The position numbers and the translations under genes were made by a program. Positions 47,601 through 54,964 of a stretch of 64,000 nt of DNA are shown piece after piece (position 1 is the stretch's first letter; each line of letters starts with the position of its first letter). The stretch spans positions 63,322,046-63,386,045 of the forward strand of contig CP154954.1 in the NCBI GenBank assembly GCA_039621445.1, in the 5' to 3' direction. This stretch comes from Euglena gracilis (Eukaryota > Euglenida > Euglenophyceae > Euglenales). The notes under the pieces were generated by a model. The model had not been told where the DNA came from and made no database searches. It worked only from the letters and a program-made list of their open reading frames with translations.

Positions 47601-49613
47601 CCACATGTGAACCACAAATTTTTTTTTTGGTGTCCACAGGTGAACCATAGAAATATTTTTGGTGTCCACAAAAATTTTTGTTGCCCACAAATCTTGATTG
47701 AGTATCGGAAAAAAAATTAAGTTTTACAACTAAAAGCGGATTGATCTTGAGAGACCTCAGCCAAATTGTCACCTTGGCTCCGGCTCAATCCGTAAAGTGT
47801 GGTAGCGAATCACACCCCCAGGCTTGTAGGGGAATCTCGGAGGAGGGGGGGGGGTGGGGGACCCCCCCTCCAACCTCAAGTTTTTGGTCACCGAATCTTC
47901 TCAGTTTCCGGGTCGAAAAAGTCGAAAAATCGAAGCAAAAGGGTGTGGGGGTATGGGAGGGGGTTGCTGACCTCTTAACCTTTCAAAAATTACTGTAAGT
48001 AACCGTAAATTGCAGGTGTAATTTGTAAATTTATGGAAATTTGCAATGTGAGTCTTTTCGGAAATCCATTACGTGCAAGTACCAAAGTACCAAAGAGCTC
48101 AACACTATTCAAACCTGGTCCCCCACCCCCCCCCCCCAGTTTCAGAAGGGGGGTCCCTCACCCCTCCTCCTCTGTGGAGGCAAAAAAAAATCTTCCGGCG
48201 CAAAGCGCCGGGTGTGTATTTTAGGACCCTCTTGAGGCTCAATATAAAAATTTGCACCCAAATGCATGGGTTCTGGGCCAAAACCGGGGGGGGGGGGTCG
48301 GGGGGTCGAAAAAACGCTCATTTTCGGCTCAAAAACAGTTATTCCGGCTCTGGGAAACATCGTTTCGGGCAATTTTTTTTCGATTTTTTTCGAATTTTTC
48401 GACCTTTTCCATCCAAAAACGGCTAAATCAAAACAGGCCAAAACTGTCAAAATGGCCCAAATTGGCTGAAAAATGGCCGTAACTCGGGCTGGGCGGTGAG
48501 TTGCAGGAAATCAAATACCCTTAGATAGGGCTTCAAAGGACTTCAATCAGGGTTTGATATAAGGACAGGTGGGGGTAAGGTCCGGTGGTCCAGACCCCCC
48601 CCTGCGGGCCAGGAGGGAGGGACACCCCCCCCCACGACCAAAAGTGCCATTTTGGGCACTTTTTGGGCAAAACTTTGCCAAAAATGCAAAAAATTTTCGG
48701 CGCAAAGCGCCGGAGGAAAAAATTGACCCTTTTTGGGGGGGTCCCGGGTACCCCCCCCCAGGGTCGGTCCGGACCCCCCTGGCAGGTGGGGGGGGGGTCC
48801 GGCCCCCCCCCCTGCGGGCAGGAGGGGGGGGTGGGGCCCCCCCCACCTAAACCATGTACACCCTCCTTATATCAAACCCTGACTTCAATTTAGGTCTCCG
48901 GACCTTTCCTTTGACTCCCCACCATTTTCGAGAAATTTTGGAAAAATATATTTTTTGACCCAAATTTTTGGTGTCCACATGTGAACCAAAAATATTTTTT
49001 TGGTGTCCACAGGTGAACCACAAAAAAATTCTTTCTTGGTGTCCACAGGTGAACCACAAAAAAATTTTTGGTGTCCACACGTGAACCACAAAAAAAAGTT
49101 TTGGTGTCCACAGAGAACCACAAAATGACAACCTTGGTGTACCACACTAAATGAATGTCTGGTCGGAACCCCCACCTACAGGGGGCCTGAAAACCACAGT
49201 CGCCCCTGGTCGGCCCTGGTCGGCCCTGGTCGGCCGTAGGTGCCTGGTTGTGCAGCCATTGGCATTCTTTTCGGCTCTGATAAAAACATGAGCCTTTTGT
49301 ACAAATCCACAATGTTTGACAGCACCTGGGAAAAATAGAGATTTTTCATACCGAAACCTTTGGGATCCCAACAAACTGAAAATTACAACCCACAAAACCA
49401 CAAAGGTTAGATCGAAGCAGCAAATTTCACTCAAACAATTGATAAAAAAAAGGCATCAATTTGATGAAAAAGATGCATACATCCACAAAATTCAAAAACA
49501 CACACAGACAATCATGTGAACATACTTGGACTTTTTGTAACTCATTCCGGTACACAGGCATTTTGCAAATTGGACACTTGTTGTTGCCATCAATTTTGTG
49601 CTGTACACACTCT
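28239..49613 (-). CDS. BRCA1/BARD1-like: BRCA1/BARD1-like protein: tandem BRCT domains, with a RING half-domain far upstream
   Basis: Nuclear DNA-repair scaffold family; BRCA1 and BARD1 pair through RING domains as a ubiquitin ligase and use C-terminal BRCT pairs to bind partners. The seven exons from 32381 to 28239 join in phase and encode two BRCT repeats: FVLYCWGLSEEDA, LGGRLVPFFQPSVTHVV, Trp-containing ATWIRESLQRAEWLPEDPYEA, then LLDKCSVLLYGTFGG, DLEHLIRACGGQVL and VTAAWLLDAVCRWDI, ending at TAG right after the second BRCT as in BRCA1/BARD1. The second half of a RING finger lies 17 kb upstream on the same strand. The first RING half is not found and may lie beyond 64000 or in the repeat-rich 50-64 kb. 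Middle exons are weak. Residues aligned by eye to BRCA1 S1655 and K1702 (phosphoserine binding) are Trp and Gly here. A separate RING gene is possible. Confidence 0.65.
28730..28852 (-). CDS. BRCT exon 5: DLEHLIRACGGQVL
   Basis: 41 codons encoding ADLEHLIRACGGQVLSDEK and GVTIVVPK, matching DQLEWMVQLCGASVV and HPIVVV of BRCA1. Acceptor TTGTTCATTCCAG, donor GTGGGC. Confidence 0.9.
29718..29789 (-). CDS. BRCT exon 4: first strand of BRCT2
   Basis: 24 codons, phase 0 at both ends, encoding NPRLLDKCSVLLYGTFGGP. Matches IFRGLEICCYGPFTN of BRCA1 BRCT2. Acceptor GTGTGCTGCTCAG, donor GTGTGA. Confidence 0.88.
30437..30775. mobile_element. Possible TTAA-type MITE
   Basis: TTAA on both sides (30433-30436, 30776-30779). 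Ends are C-rich with similar, not identical, CAAATGATAACCCC-like inverted sequence. ATAATAAACCCCCC occurs at several internal points. Confidence 0.45.
31231..31337 (-). CDS. BRCT exon 3: conserved Trp helix of BRCT1
   Basis: Split codon at the junction gives Trp, completing ATWIRESLQRAEWLPEDPYE, the signature last helix of a BRCT. Acceptor GTGTCCCATAG, donor GTGTGT. Confidence 0.88.
31425..31583. repeat. (CACATA)/(CACAGA) degenerate repeat
   Basis: Runs from the donor of BRCT exon 2 into the intron. Confidence 0.9.
31581..31737 (-). CDS. BRCT exon 2: GG and THVV motifs of BRCT1
   Basis: Acceptor CTGCCGCCGCAG. Encodes RKGCQRLGGRLVPFFQPS then VTHVVIG and ARLVLAT, the BRCT GG turn and THVV strand. 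Its donor starts a GTGTGTGAG run that passes into a CA/CATA-rich microsatellite. Confidence 0.9.
32215..32381 (-). CDS. BRCT exon 1: Pro/Ser/Lys linker and first BRCT strand
   Basis: Acceptor GCGTGTTGTGCAG. Encodes a disordered basic stretch (PKFSPATKKTSPQRPS) then SSEFVLYCWGLSEEDA, matching the opening strand of BRCT (VVSGLTPEE in BRCA1). Donor GTGTGA, phase 0. Confidence 0.85.
32781..32992. mobile_element. Possible C-tract MITE
   Basis: Inverted ends CCCCCCCAAATAACCT and AGGTTATTTGGGGGGG, flanked by ATAA and TTAG, perhaps decayed TTAA. Interior repeats of AATAACCTGGC. Confidence 0.45.
33119..33193 (-). CDS. Possible Ser-rich exon before the BRCT region
   Basis: Acceptor in a C tract (CCCCCTAG) and donor GTGAGC. 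The frame that fits the next exon encodes SFPRSSSGPSNISSKRKAV, a disordered linker; another open frame is hydrophobic. Weak. Confidence 0.35.
34160..34445. mobile_element. Repeat of the CAGTCAGTCAC family (boundaries approximate)
   Basis: Contains AACCAGTCAGTCACTTTC, a TGCCTTCGGTGCTGG core and AACCAGTCAGTCACTCTG, as in the USP intron copies, but lies in the BRCA1-like gene. Confidence 0.45.
34620..34940. repeat. Degenerate GGCCAAAAG repeat
   Basis: Units of about 9-20 bp such as GGCCAAAAGTGACCAAA repeat across 320 bp, in a BRCA1-like gene intron. No coding signal. Confidence 0.7.
36228..36324 (-). CDS. Possible Pro/Thr-rich linker exon
   Basis: Follows acceptor TGGCCCCTCCAG at the right edge. 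All three frames are open for most of its length; one is STPARPTQPPVAPTPTSEG. Frame and 3' end cannot be fixed. Boundaries approximate. Confidence 0.2.
37007..37073 (-). CDS. Possible linker exon
   Basis: Acceptor CCTGGTTCGTTCAG; encodes TAAAVISPNKPPADEVLHK then SLE before GCAAGT, which would be a GC donor. Disordered-linker composition, no family match. Confidence 0.3.
37074..43148. other. Long intronic or intergenic stretch with no secure exon
   Basis: C/G tracts, AATAGTGCCCC repeats at 39530-39630 and 40190-40220, and a family shared by 40340-40600, 49860-50060 and 63420-63465 (CTTCGCTTCTGGCCCAG). Open stretches at 39960-40085 (both strands) and 41690-42170 are protein-like in places but have no recognisable product. 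Confidence 0.4.
40985..41512. repeat. Direct duplication of a GA tract plus about 55 bp
   Basis: 40985-41060 and 41443-41512 share the GA tract and CCTCTGATTG(T/C)GGAAAGGCAGGC...TGTCAGTGACAGATGCGT with few differences; spacing about 460 bp. Confidence 0.75.
43149..43250 (-). CDS. Probable exon, amphipathic helix
   Basis: Acceptor CCACCTTTCCTACAG; one frame encodes TDPEGLEAELLHRILKKFD ending PQLLK before GTCTGA. The frame that would follow the 45817 exon is Pro/Arg-rich instead, so either another exon intervenes or the call is wrong. Confidence 0.45.
43650..43724. repeat. Interstitial telomere-like GGGTTA repeats
   Basis: Degenerate TTAGGG units. Weaker stretches at 35085-35165 and 38345-38370. 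Confidence 0.7.
43760..43867. repeat. Duplicate sequence representing the empty site of the 44020 MITE
   Basis: Matches 43973-44019 plus 44276-44335 without the insertion. Starts GTGTATACAGGCCACTTG, ends GGGCAATTTTCGAAAAATCG. Confidence 0.8.
44020..44275. mobile_element. hAT-like MITE with a matching uninterrupted target in the same window
   Basis: 256 bp with ends CAGGCTTGTGCTTAG and (inward) CATGCTTGTGCTTAC. The flanks 43973-44019 and 44276-44335 together match the unbroken copy at 43760-43867. Target GTCCCCGG is present on the right (44276-44283) and as GTCCGG on the left (two bases lost). Confidence 0.85.
44556..44628. repeat. (AGC)n/(TAG)n trinucleotide repeat
   Basis: About 24 trinucleotides. 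A second AAT/AAC tract follows at 44790-44882. Confidence 0.9.
45817..45886 (-). CDS. Probable linker exon of the BRCA1-like gene
   Basis: After acceptor TCTGTATGTTCCAG, encodes DVEDEDLFRPPAPKKAKKV then TFHE, acidic then basic and NLS-like. In phase with the RING exon. Donor GTGATG. Confidence 0.55.
46847..46893. repeat. (GTCGGCCCTG)n tandem repeat, copy 1
   Basis: Four 10-bp units. The same unit recurs at 47451-47500 and 49204-49236, the latter two flanking the 1.65-kb element. Confidence 0.9.
46980..47280. repeat. Degenerate CCAAAA-type repeat
   Basis: Short degenerate units of the form ACCCAAAATGGC/CCAAAATTA. A similar tract occupies 34620-34940. Confidence 0.6.
47316..47376. repeat. (CAGCATCGCC)n tandem repeat
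   Basis: Six imperfect 10-bp units. Confidence 0.9.
47451..47500. repeat. (GTCGGCCCTG)n tandem repeat, copy 2
   Basis: Five 10-bp units directly left of the duplicated target GTCGGAAC. Confidence 0.9.
47509..49161. mobile_element. hAT-like element, 1.65 kb, perfect 8-bp duplication, subterminal repeats
   Basis: Inverted ends CAGACATTCATTTAGTGT, flanked on both sides by GTCGGAAC (47501-47508, 49162-49169). Inside each end are three to five copies of a roughly 30-bp unit (GGTGTCCACAGGTGAACC, then an A/T run), a feature of hAT subterminal regions. No transposase is recognised, so it is probably non-autonomous. A second MITE lies inside. Confidence 0.9.
48548..48881. mobile_element. hAT-like MITE nested in the 47509-49161 element
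   Basis: 334 bp with perfect 18-bp inverted ends CAGGGTTTGATATAAGGA and perfect 8-bp duplication ACTTCAAT (48540-48547, 48882-48889). C/G-tract interior, no ORF. Confidence 0.93.
49526..49613 (-). CDS. RING finger exon (second half of C3HC4)
   Basis: Encodes ECVQHKIDGNNKCPICKMP then VYRNELQKVQ: Cys, ten residues, then CPIC, the last zinc ligands of a RING, followed by a helix as in BRCA1. Acceptor CCTGTTTCTTTTGTAG, donor GTATGT. The first half (C-x2-C and C/H ligands) must be in an exon to the right. Confidence 0.8.
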
Positions 49614-50121
49614 CTACAAAAGAAACAGGGCATTAAAAAATGATGTCATGTCATGATGTCATTGATTGATGTCATGAAGCCGAAGGTGAATGGTCAGTTG
49701 GGCCAGGTTGTTAATAGTGCTCAGCTTTGAGGGGGGGGGGTCCAAATTCAGACCCAAGGCAGCTGCTTGGCTGGACCTGGCTGTCACCCGAAAACTGGAA
49801 AAAAAACCAATACAACTGCGTTGGATTTTTCAAAGGCAGCTCACAGCTATGTGCCCCCCCCTTAGTTGCACTGAGGCTTCTTGTCTGTTTATGGCCGGCG
49901 CTAACTTCGCTTCTGGCCCAGTTTGCTGTGTGGTGAGTGGCCAGGGACCCCTTACAACAGTGCTCCTGTGTTGCTCCGCCTGGCCGGGTGAGCAACTCTG
50001 GTGTAATTCCAGCGCTGTAGGGACATACACTCACCTTGTGTGGTTGGTGTGGTTCCCGTGGGTCGGTCAACACCCTTGCGCCCCAGTGCTGCTCTTGCCT
50101 CCTGCCCTCTTCCCACTTTAT

Positions 50122-51088
50122 GTGCCCCCCGGGGGGACACATAGTTGGGACAGGGAGGCCCAAAAAAATTTTGCGAATAGGGTTAGGGTTACGATTTCGG
50201 CCTCCCTTTAGGCCTAACTTGAACACCTGGCCCCCCCCCCTCATTTAAACCGACCCGCCGGTTTAGGACTTTTGGGTTGGCGGAAATCCTGGAGGGGGTC
50301 GGTTTGGACGGGGGGGTCGGCTTCACGGGGAGCACACGGCTGGCCGGCGGCGTGACGGAAGCGGGTTGATGTTAACAAGGCAAATTCGATTGGCAAATAC
50401 CTTATTTGGTTGGCCAATTCCTGACTTTGAGTGACAAATGCCTAATTTGGGATGCAAATTCTAAATTTTCAGGGGCAGATAACGAATTTTGGGCAGTTTT
50501 TGGTAGCAAACTGCCTAATTTTGGGTGCAAAAATCAAATTTTAGGTGGCAAATGCCAAATTTTGTAATTTTTGGGTGCCAACTCCAACTTATATGAGGAA
50601 AATGCCCAATTTGAGATGCAAACTCCAAAATTTGGAAGCAAATGCCAAATTTCCATATTGACGGTTCCAAATTTTGATGGAAAAATACCTAATTTGGTGT
50701 GCCAAAGCCAGACATTTAGAGCAAACTCCTAATTTGAGTGGCCAATGACAGTTTTTGAGCGGCACGTGCAAAATGAGTGGTAAAACAGCGTTTTTTGATG
50801 GCCAATGGCCAATTATGAGTGACAAACAAATTATGATGTGCATGTTTGTCGTCGAACTTGCCATGGGTCGGTGAATTTCTTTTTTGGTTGAAAGTCTACA
50901 ATGGGTCGGCTTGGAAGGGTAGGTCGGTTTAGAAGGGGGATCAATTTAAATGAGGGGGGGTTTAACACTAATCTACAAATTAGGCCTGACCCTAACCCTA
51001 ACTCCAAACCCTGACCCTATTCCATAACGCAAAAAAAAATTGGACCCCCGTGTCCCAACTTTGTGCCCCCCGGGGCCATATTGTTGGG
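50122..51088. mobile_element. Inverted-repeat element with telomere-like motifs in its arms
   Basis: Ends GGGGGGACACATAGTTGGGA and CCCAACTTTGTGCCCCCCGG are inverted copies. Arms of about 120 bp (50122-50250, 50945-51088) also share CAAAAAAA...GCGAATAGGGTTAGGG and CCCCTCATTTAAA. Interior 50380-50850 is a degenerate GGCAAATGCCTAATTTTGG repeat. No ORF. Confidence 0.65.
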
Positions 51089-51370
51089 AGCTGCCTTTTC
51101 AAAATTGTCAACAAAGTTTGAGGTGGAAAAACAGCCCTTCAGGTCATTTTAACCCCCTCTTTTCAAAAAAAATTGTCCAGCCCAACTTCATCACGTAATA
51201 GGGGGGCCACAACTCGGTTGGGAACTGCTGGCTGGGAAAAAAGTTGCCAGCCGGCTGGACCCCATCAGATGCTTCAAAAATTTATTGGAAATTGATACAA
51301 TGAGTTATCAAAAAAATACATGATGAATTACAGCATGTCCAGGAAGGCAAATAAGCACACAATGCTTTGG

Positions 51371-51440
51371 AGTCCCCTGGAGAGGTTCACCGGTGGACAT
51401 CCTCCTTGAAGCCCTGGAGAGCTTCACCGGTGGACATGGG
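51371..51440. repeat. Short direct repeat
   Basis: CCTGGAGAG(G/C)TTCACCGGTGGACAT occurs twice, 44 bp apart. Confidence 0.7.
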
Positions 51441-52199
51441 TGTTCCCTCAGTGGCCAGACGCCACCATTTTGAGGGTTGGGGATGAATTTTAATATTCAT
51501 TCAATTTATCAATCTTTCTTTCAACTGCATGCTGGAGGCACCAAGACACTTTTTAAGTCATGAAACCGTGCCAGAAATTTTTGAGACCTTTGGGCAAATT
51601 TGAGGGCACTGGGCAAAACGCCAGCTCTGATCATGGTTCCCCCCATAGCCCCCCCATGTCCCCTCTACGTCCCCCTCCCACGTCCCCAAAACCCCCAATG
51701 AATCAACTTTCATCTCTTCTGCCTTTCTTTTCGTGATGGGACGCAACGCCATGGATGCTACCTCCCGACTACCTCCAAAGTGGCATACTTCCCCCGTGAC
51801 CCCCCCCCCGTGACCCCCCCCCAGTGCCAGACGGTAGACTGGGGGGGGGGTCAGTGGGTGGTCGGCCGACTAGTCGGCCGACCACCCAACTGGTCGGCCG
51901 ACTAGGCCTGGTCGGCAGCTAGTTGGCGAGACGGGGGGGGGGGGGTAGTGGGTGGTCGGCCGACCACCCACTCTAATGTAATTACGGGCCAGTCTCGCCG
52001 ACTTTTAAGCCTCCCCCCCCCCTGTGAAAAAACTTTTGTCCAAATCACCTCAACACCAGTCAAAACCCACCCAAATGGCTCCAGAACCCCCCAATCGGGG
52101 GTGAATATGCAAAAAACTGGGGGCAAAATGTCCATTTTGGGCCACTTTTGGCAAAAGAACACCTCTCCCCGTTGTATTTTCAATGTAAGTCAAAATTTG

Positions 52200-52460
52200 C
52201 ACAAAAAGGACTTAGCCCTCCAAGTATATTGCCAACATAGAAGGGATTTTGTCATTTGGGGGGGGGGGCGGGGGGCGGACCCCCCCCCCCCCGCCTATGC
52301 CAAAATGAGCCACAAAAACGACTTAACCCCGGAGTATGTTGCCAACATAGAAGGGAATTTGTTATTTGGGGGGGGGTGCGGGGGGGGGGGGGGGCGGCCC
52401 ACCCCCCCCCCGCCTATGCCAAAGTGAGCCACAAAACGACTTAGCCCCCGAGTACCATGC
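52200..52460. repeat. About 115-bp tandem repeat
   Basis: Two full units and a partial third: CACAAAAACGACTTA, GTATGTTGCCAACATAGAAG, G tract, C tract, GCCTATGCCAAAATGAGC. Single related copies at 54237-54280 and, inverted, 58110-58180. Confidence 0.85.
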
Positions 52461-52608
52461 CCCCCCCCTTTACTGTTCCCCCCTTACTGTTCCCATTGGG
52501 GGAACGGGAACAGTACAGTGTCATAGCACTTTTTGTAAAGGATTCTTGGAACACAAGGTTAAAACCGTTAACCATTCACGGGTTTCCCCTCGTGAGAAAT
52601 CGGGGTCC

Positions 52609-52715
52609 GTCCACGGCTGCACTATAGTGCACCTGTTGATACACCCCGATTTCCCATGTGGGCACCCGTTAACGGATTCCACCGTCAACGGGTGCACTAT
52701 AGTGCACCCGTTGAC
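52609..52715. repeat. 75-bp satellite with 32-bp palindrome, left block
   Basis: A degenerate unit, then the perfect palindrome at 52684-52715 (half-site GTCAACGGGTGCACTA). Spacer CGATTTCCCATGTGGGCACC. Confidence 0.9.
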
Positions 52716-52805
52716 GCAATTTTTTTTGTGAAAATGGACAGATGAATGGACCTCAGGGAACAGGTGGGACGTAATGTGAGGCGGGCACGGAGGAGGGGGG
52801 TGCCG

Positions 52806-53485
52806 TCACAGCCAAACGCCGAAGAACCTCCCCTCGATAGCCAGTGGTGTAGCCCAACAAAAGTAGGTTGCGCCTTTGGACAAAAAAAACGGACTGTTCC
52901 CTTCGGCAGCCTTCAAAACGGTGAGCAGCTCATCGGCCTGCAAAACGTTGTTTGCCAACCCTCCCCCCTTGGCCTCCTTTGCTTTTCTGGCTCTATCTTG
53001 TGTGATGAGCGGCCCCATCAAAGCGTTGAACTGCGGGAACTGGCTGGTGGATGAGGGCACGATGATGGCAAAAACAGGAGCCAAAGCCCTGTAAATACGG
53101 CTCACCGCACTTACGTATGTCCGAAAAGAGGACACCGGCATGGATCGAAGGCGCCCATCTTTACCAACCTTGTCCTGCCGCGCTTTCACCCAGGCATTGG
53201 ACTCCTCCTGCGTTGTGATCGCGCCCATCCGACAAAAACTTCGTCCAAAGTGGCAAAAACAACTGCATGCTGGGTGCAAATATCCATGTATTCCAAAAAA
53301 CACTTCACCGCAGCATGGTTCTTGGGGCCTAGATCATCTTTTTCACCACTGGAGGGGAGGGTGCCCAAAAGGGCATCCACTGCAGTGGCTCCTAGGGATC
53401 CGACGCCTTGCAAAACAGACAAAAACTCATCCACTTTGGGGGGGCGGGGCATCTGGGCTTCCATCATGTTAGCAATGCGCTTCAT
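52806..53485 (-). pseudogene. Decayed ORF between the palindromic satellites; ELDAFF family copy A
   Basis: ATG at 53485 opens a frame with RPPKVDEFLSVLQG, TAVDALLG, TLDEVFVGWARSQ. Near 53240 the reading continues in another frame with FRTYVSAVSRIYRALAP, RARKAKEAKGGGLA and NNVLQADELLTVLKAAEG to a stop at 52806. Similar N-terminal parts occur at 61511 and 59948. The second half is vaguely like the core-binding region of tyrosine recombinases (inference only). Frame break may be mutation or a short intron. Confidence 0.55.
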
Positions 53486-53545
53486 GGCTGAGGAAAAGGA
53501 AGGTCGGAAACAACAACCACCACAACAAAACAGAAAACAAATTCC

Positions 53546-53752
53546 GTCAACGGGTGCACTATAGTGCACCCGTTGATAGACCCCGATTTCCCATGTGGGC
53601 ACCCGTTAACGAATTCCACCGTCAACGGGTGCACTATAGTGCACCCGTTGACGGACCCCGGTTTCCCATGTGGGCACCAATTAACGGATTCCACCGTCAA
53701 CGGGTGCACTATAGTGCACCCGTTGACGGCCAAAGTGCACCCGTTGACGCCA
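53546..53752. repeat. 75-bp satellite with 32-bp palindrome, right block
   Basis: Palindromes at 53546-53577, 53621-53652 and 53696-53727, period exactly 75 bp, same orientation as the left block, then a partial copy. Confidence 0.92.
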
Positions 53753-53837
53753 AAAACGCGAAATTCGTTAGGAACGAGGACTCGTTCGGATCCCCTTGTC
53801 TACTGTGGGGAAGCCCGTGAATTTGGTTAACGGTTTT

Positions 53838-53945
53838 AAGAAAAATCCGGGGTTCAATCCCAGTTTCCGGTGTGAAAACGGGGGGGCACCTTCGGCGCCC
53901 CCCGTTTTCACACCGGAAACCGGGATTGAACCCCGGATTTTCTTA
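53838..53945. repeat. Near-perfect hairpin, arms about 48 bp
   Basis: AAATCCGGGGTTCAATCCC ... CACACCGGAAAC and its complement around a CACCTTCGGCG centre; arms differ at only a few positions. Confidence 0.92.
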
Positions 53946-54964
53946 TAAAAAGGGGGATTTTTTTGGTCGGTTTTAGGTGCTTTCCATCCCACCAAAATCC
54001 AACCTAATGCCAAAATGGATGTTGTGGAGGTGCAATTTTCAAGCATGTAAACCAAAAAAGCTTCATTTTGGCATTTTAGGTCGCCTTTTGGGTCTAACTT
54101 GGTTGGTTGGTTCATGGCCCATGGGAACAGCAAGGGGGGGGGAGCTTGTCCACCCCCCTTACTGTTCCCCCCCCCTTGCTGTTCCCATGGACCCAAAAGG
54201 GGGCCACGGGACGGGAACAGTAAGGGGGGGGACATGGTATGTTGCCAACACAGAAGGGATTTTGTTATCTGAGGCTCGGATGGGGTGGAGGGGGGAGTTT
54301 TCAGCCTGTCGTGATGCAGAATGCTTGCATTTCTAAAGGATTTTCATGTAATCCCTGTTTCATCATTGGTTTTTTCACCCCTCCGGACCCCATCAAGGGC
54401 CCACCGACCCCCACCGACCAAAGATTTCCATCTGAGGGTGTTTATGTTGGTGTAAAGCACTTATTTTGACCCATCCGGACCATTTCCGGGTGGTTTGGAC
54501 CTGCCAAAGACCATTTTTATGACCACCGACTAGCCACCGACTATTTTGCAAACAATTTTCTTCATGGGGGGGGCTTAAAAGTCGGCGAGACTGGCCCGTA
54601 ACTACATTAGAGTGGGTGGTCGGCCGACTAATCCACCGACCACCCACTACCCCCCCCCCGTCTCTCCAACTAGCTGCCGACCAGGCCTGGTCGGCCGACC
54701 AGTTGGGTGGTCGGCCGACTAGTCGGCCGACCACCCACTACCCCCCCCCCCCAATCTACCGCCTAGAGCCCCCCCCCCCCCCGTGGCCCGCACCACCCCT
54801 GGGAATTAACCGCTTACCCCCTCTACCCCCTCCCCCCTTTGTCCCGCTGACCTGCCTCCTGGGACCCCCAACTGGAACATTGGGTGACAACATGGGGGAC
54901 ATAAGGTCCGACAAAAAAAATTTACATCGGCCAGGGCCAAGGGATCCTTGGAAATTTGAAAGCA

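Larger units (their letters stand above)
45887..49525. other. Intron carrying tandem repeats and nested transposons
   Basis: Between the RING exon and the next probable exon. Holds the GTCGGCCCTG arrays, the 1.65-kb hAT-like element and its nested MITE. Nothing coding recognised. Confidence 0.5.
51832..54761. mobile_element. Large element with about 180-bp palindromic inverted repeats
   Basis: Arms 51832-52008 and 54576-54761 are inverted copies: CGGTAGA(C/T)TGGGG end, repeated GTGGTCGGCCGAC units (self-palindromic), then CGGCGAGACTGGCCCGTAA. The interior carries a 115-bp tandem, a 75-bp palindromic satellite, a decayed ORF and a 108-bp hairpin. No target duplication found. Confidence 0.8.

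Noticed and set aside
51558-51752. Minus-strand ORF starting MALRPITKRKAEEMK as a first exon
   Set aside because: No donor of the local type follows and the rest is Gly/Trp-rich translation of G/C runs.
53838-53945. T-loop-like GGTTCAATCCC as part of a tRNA
   Set aside because: It is part of a simple long hairpin and no cloverleaf can be drawn.
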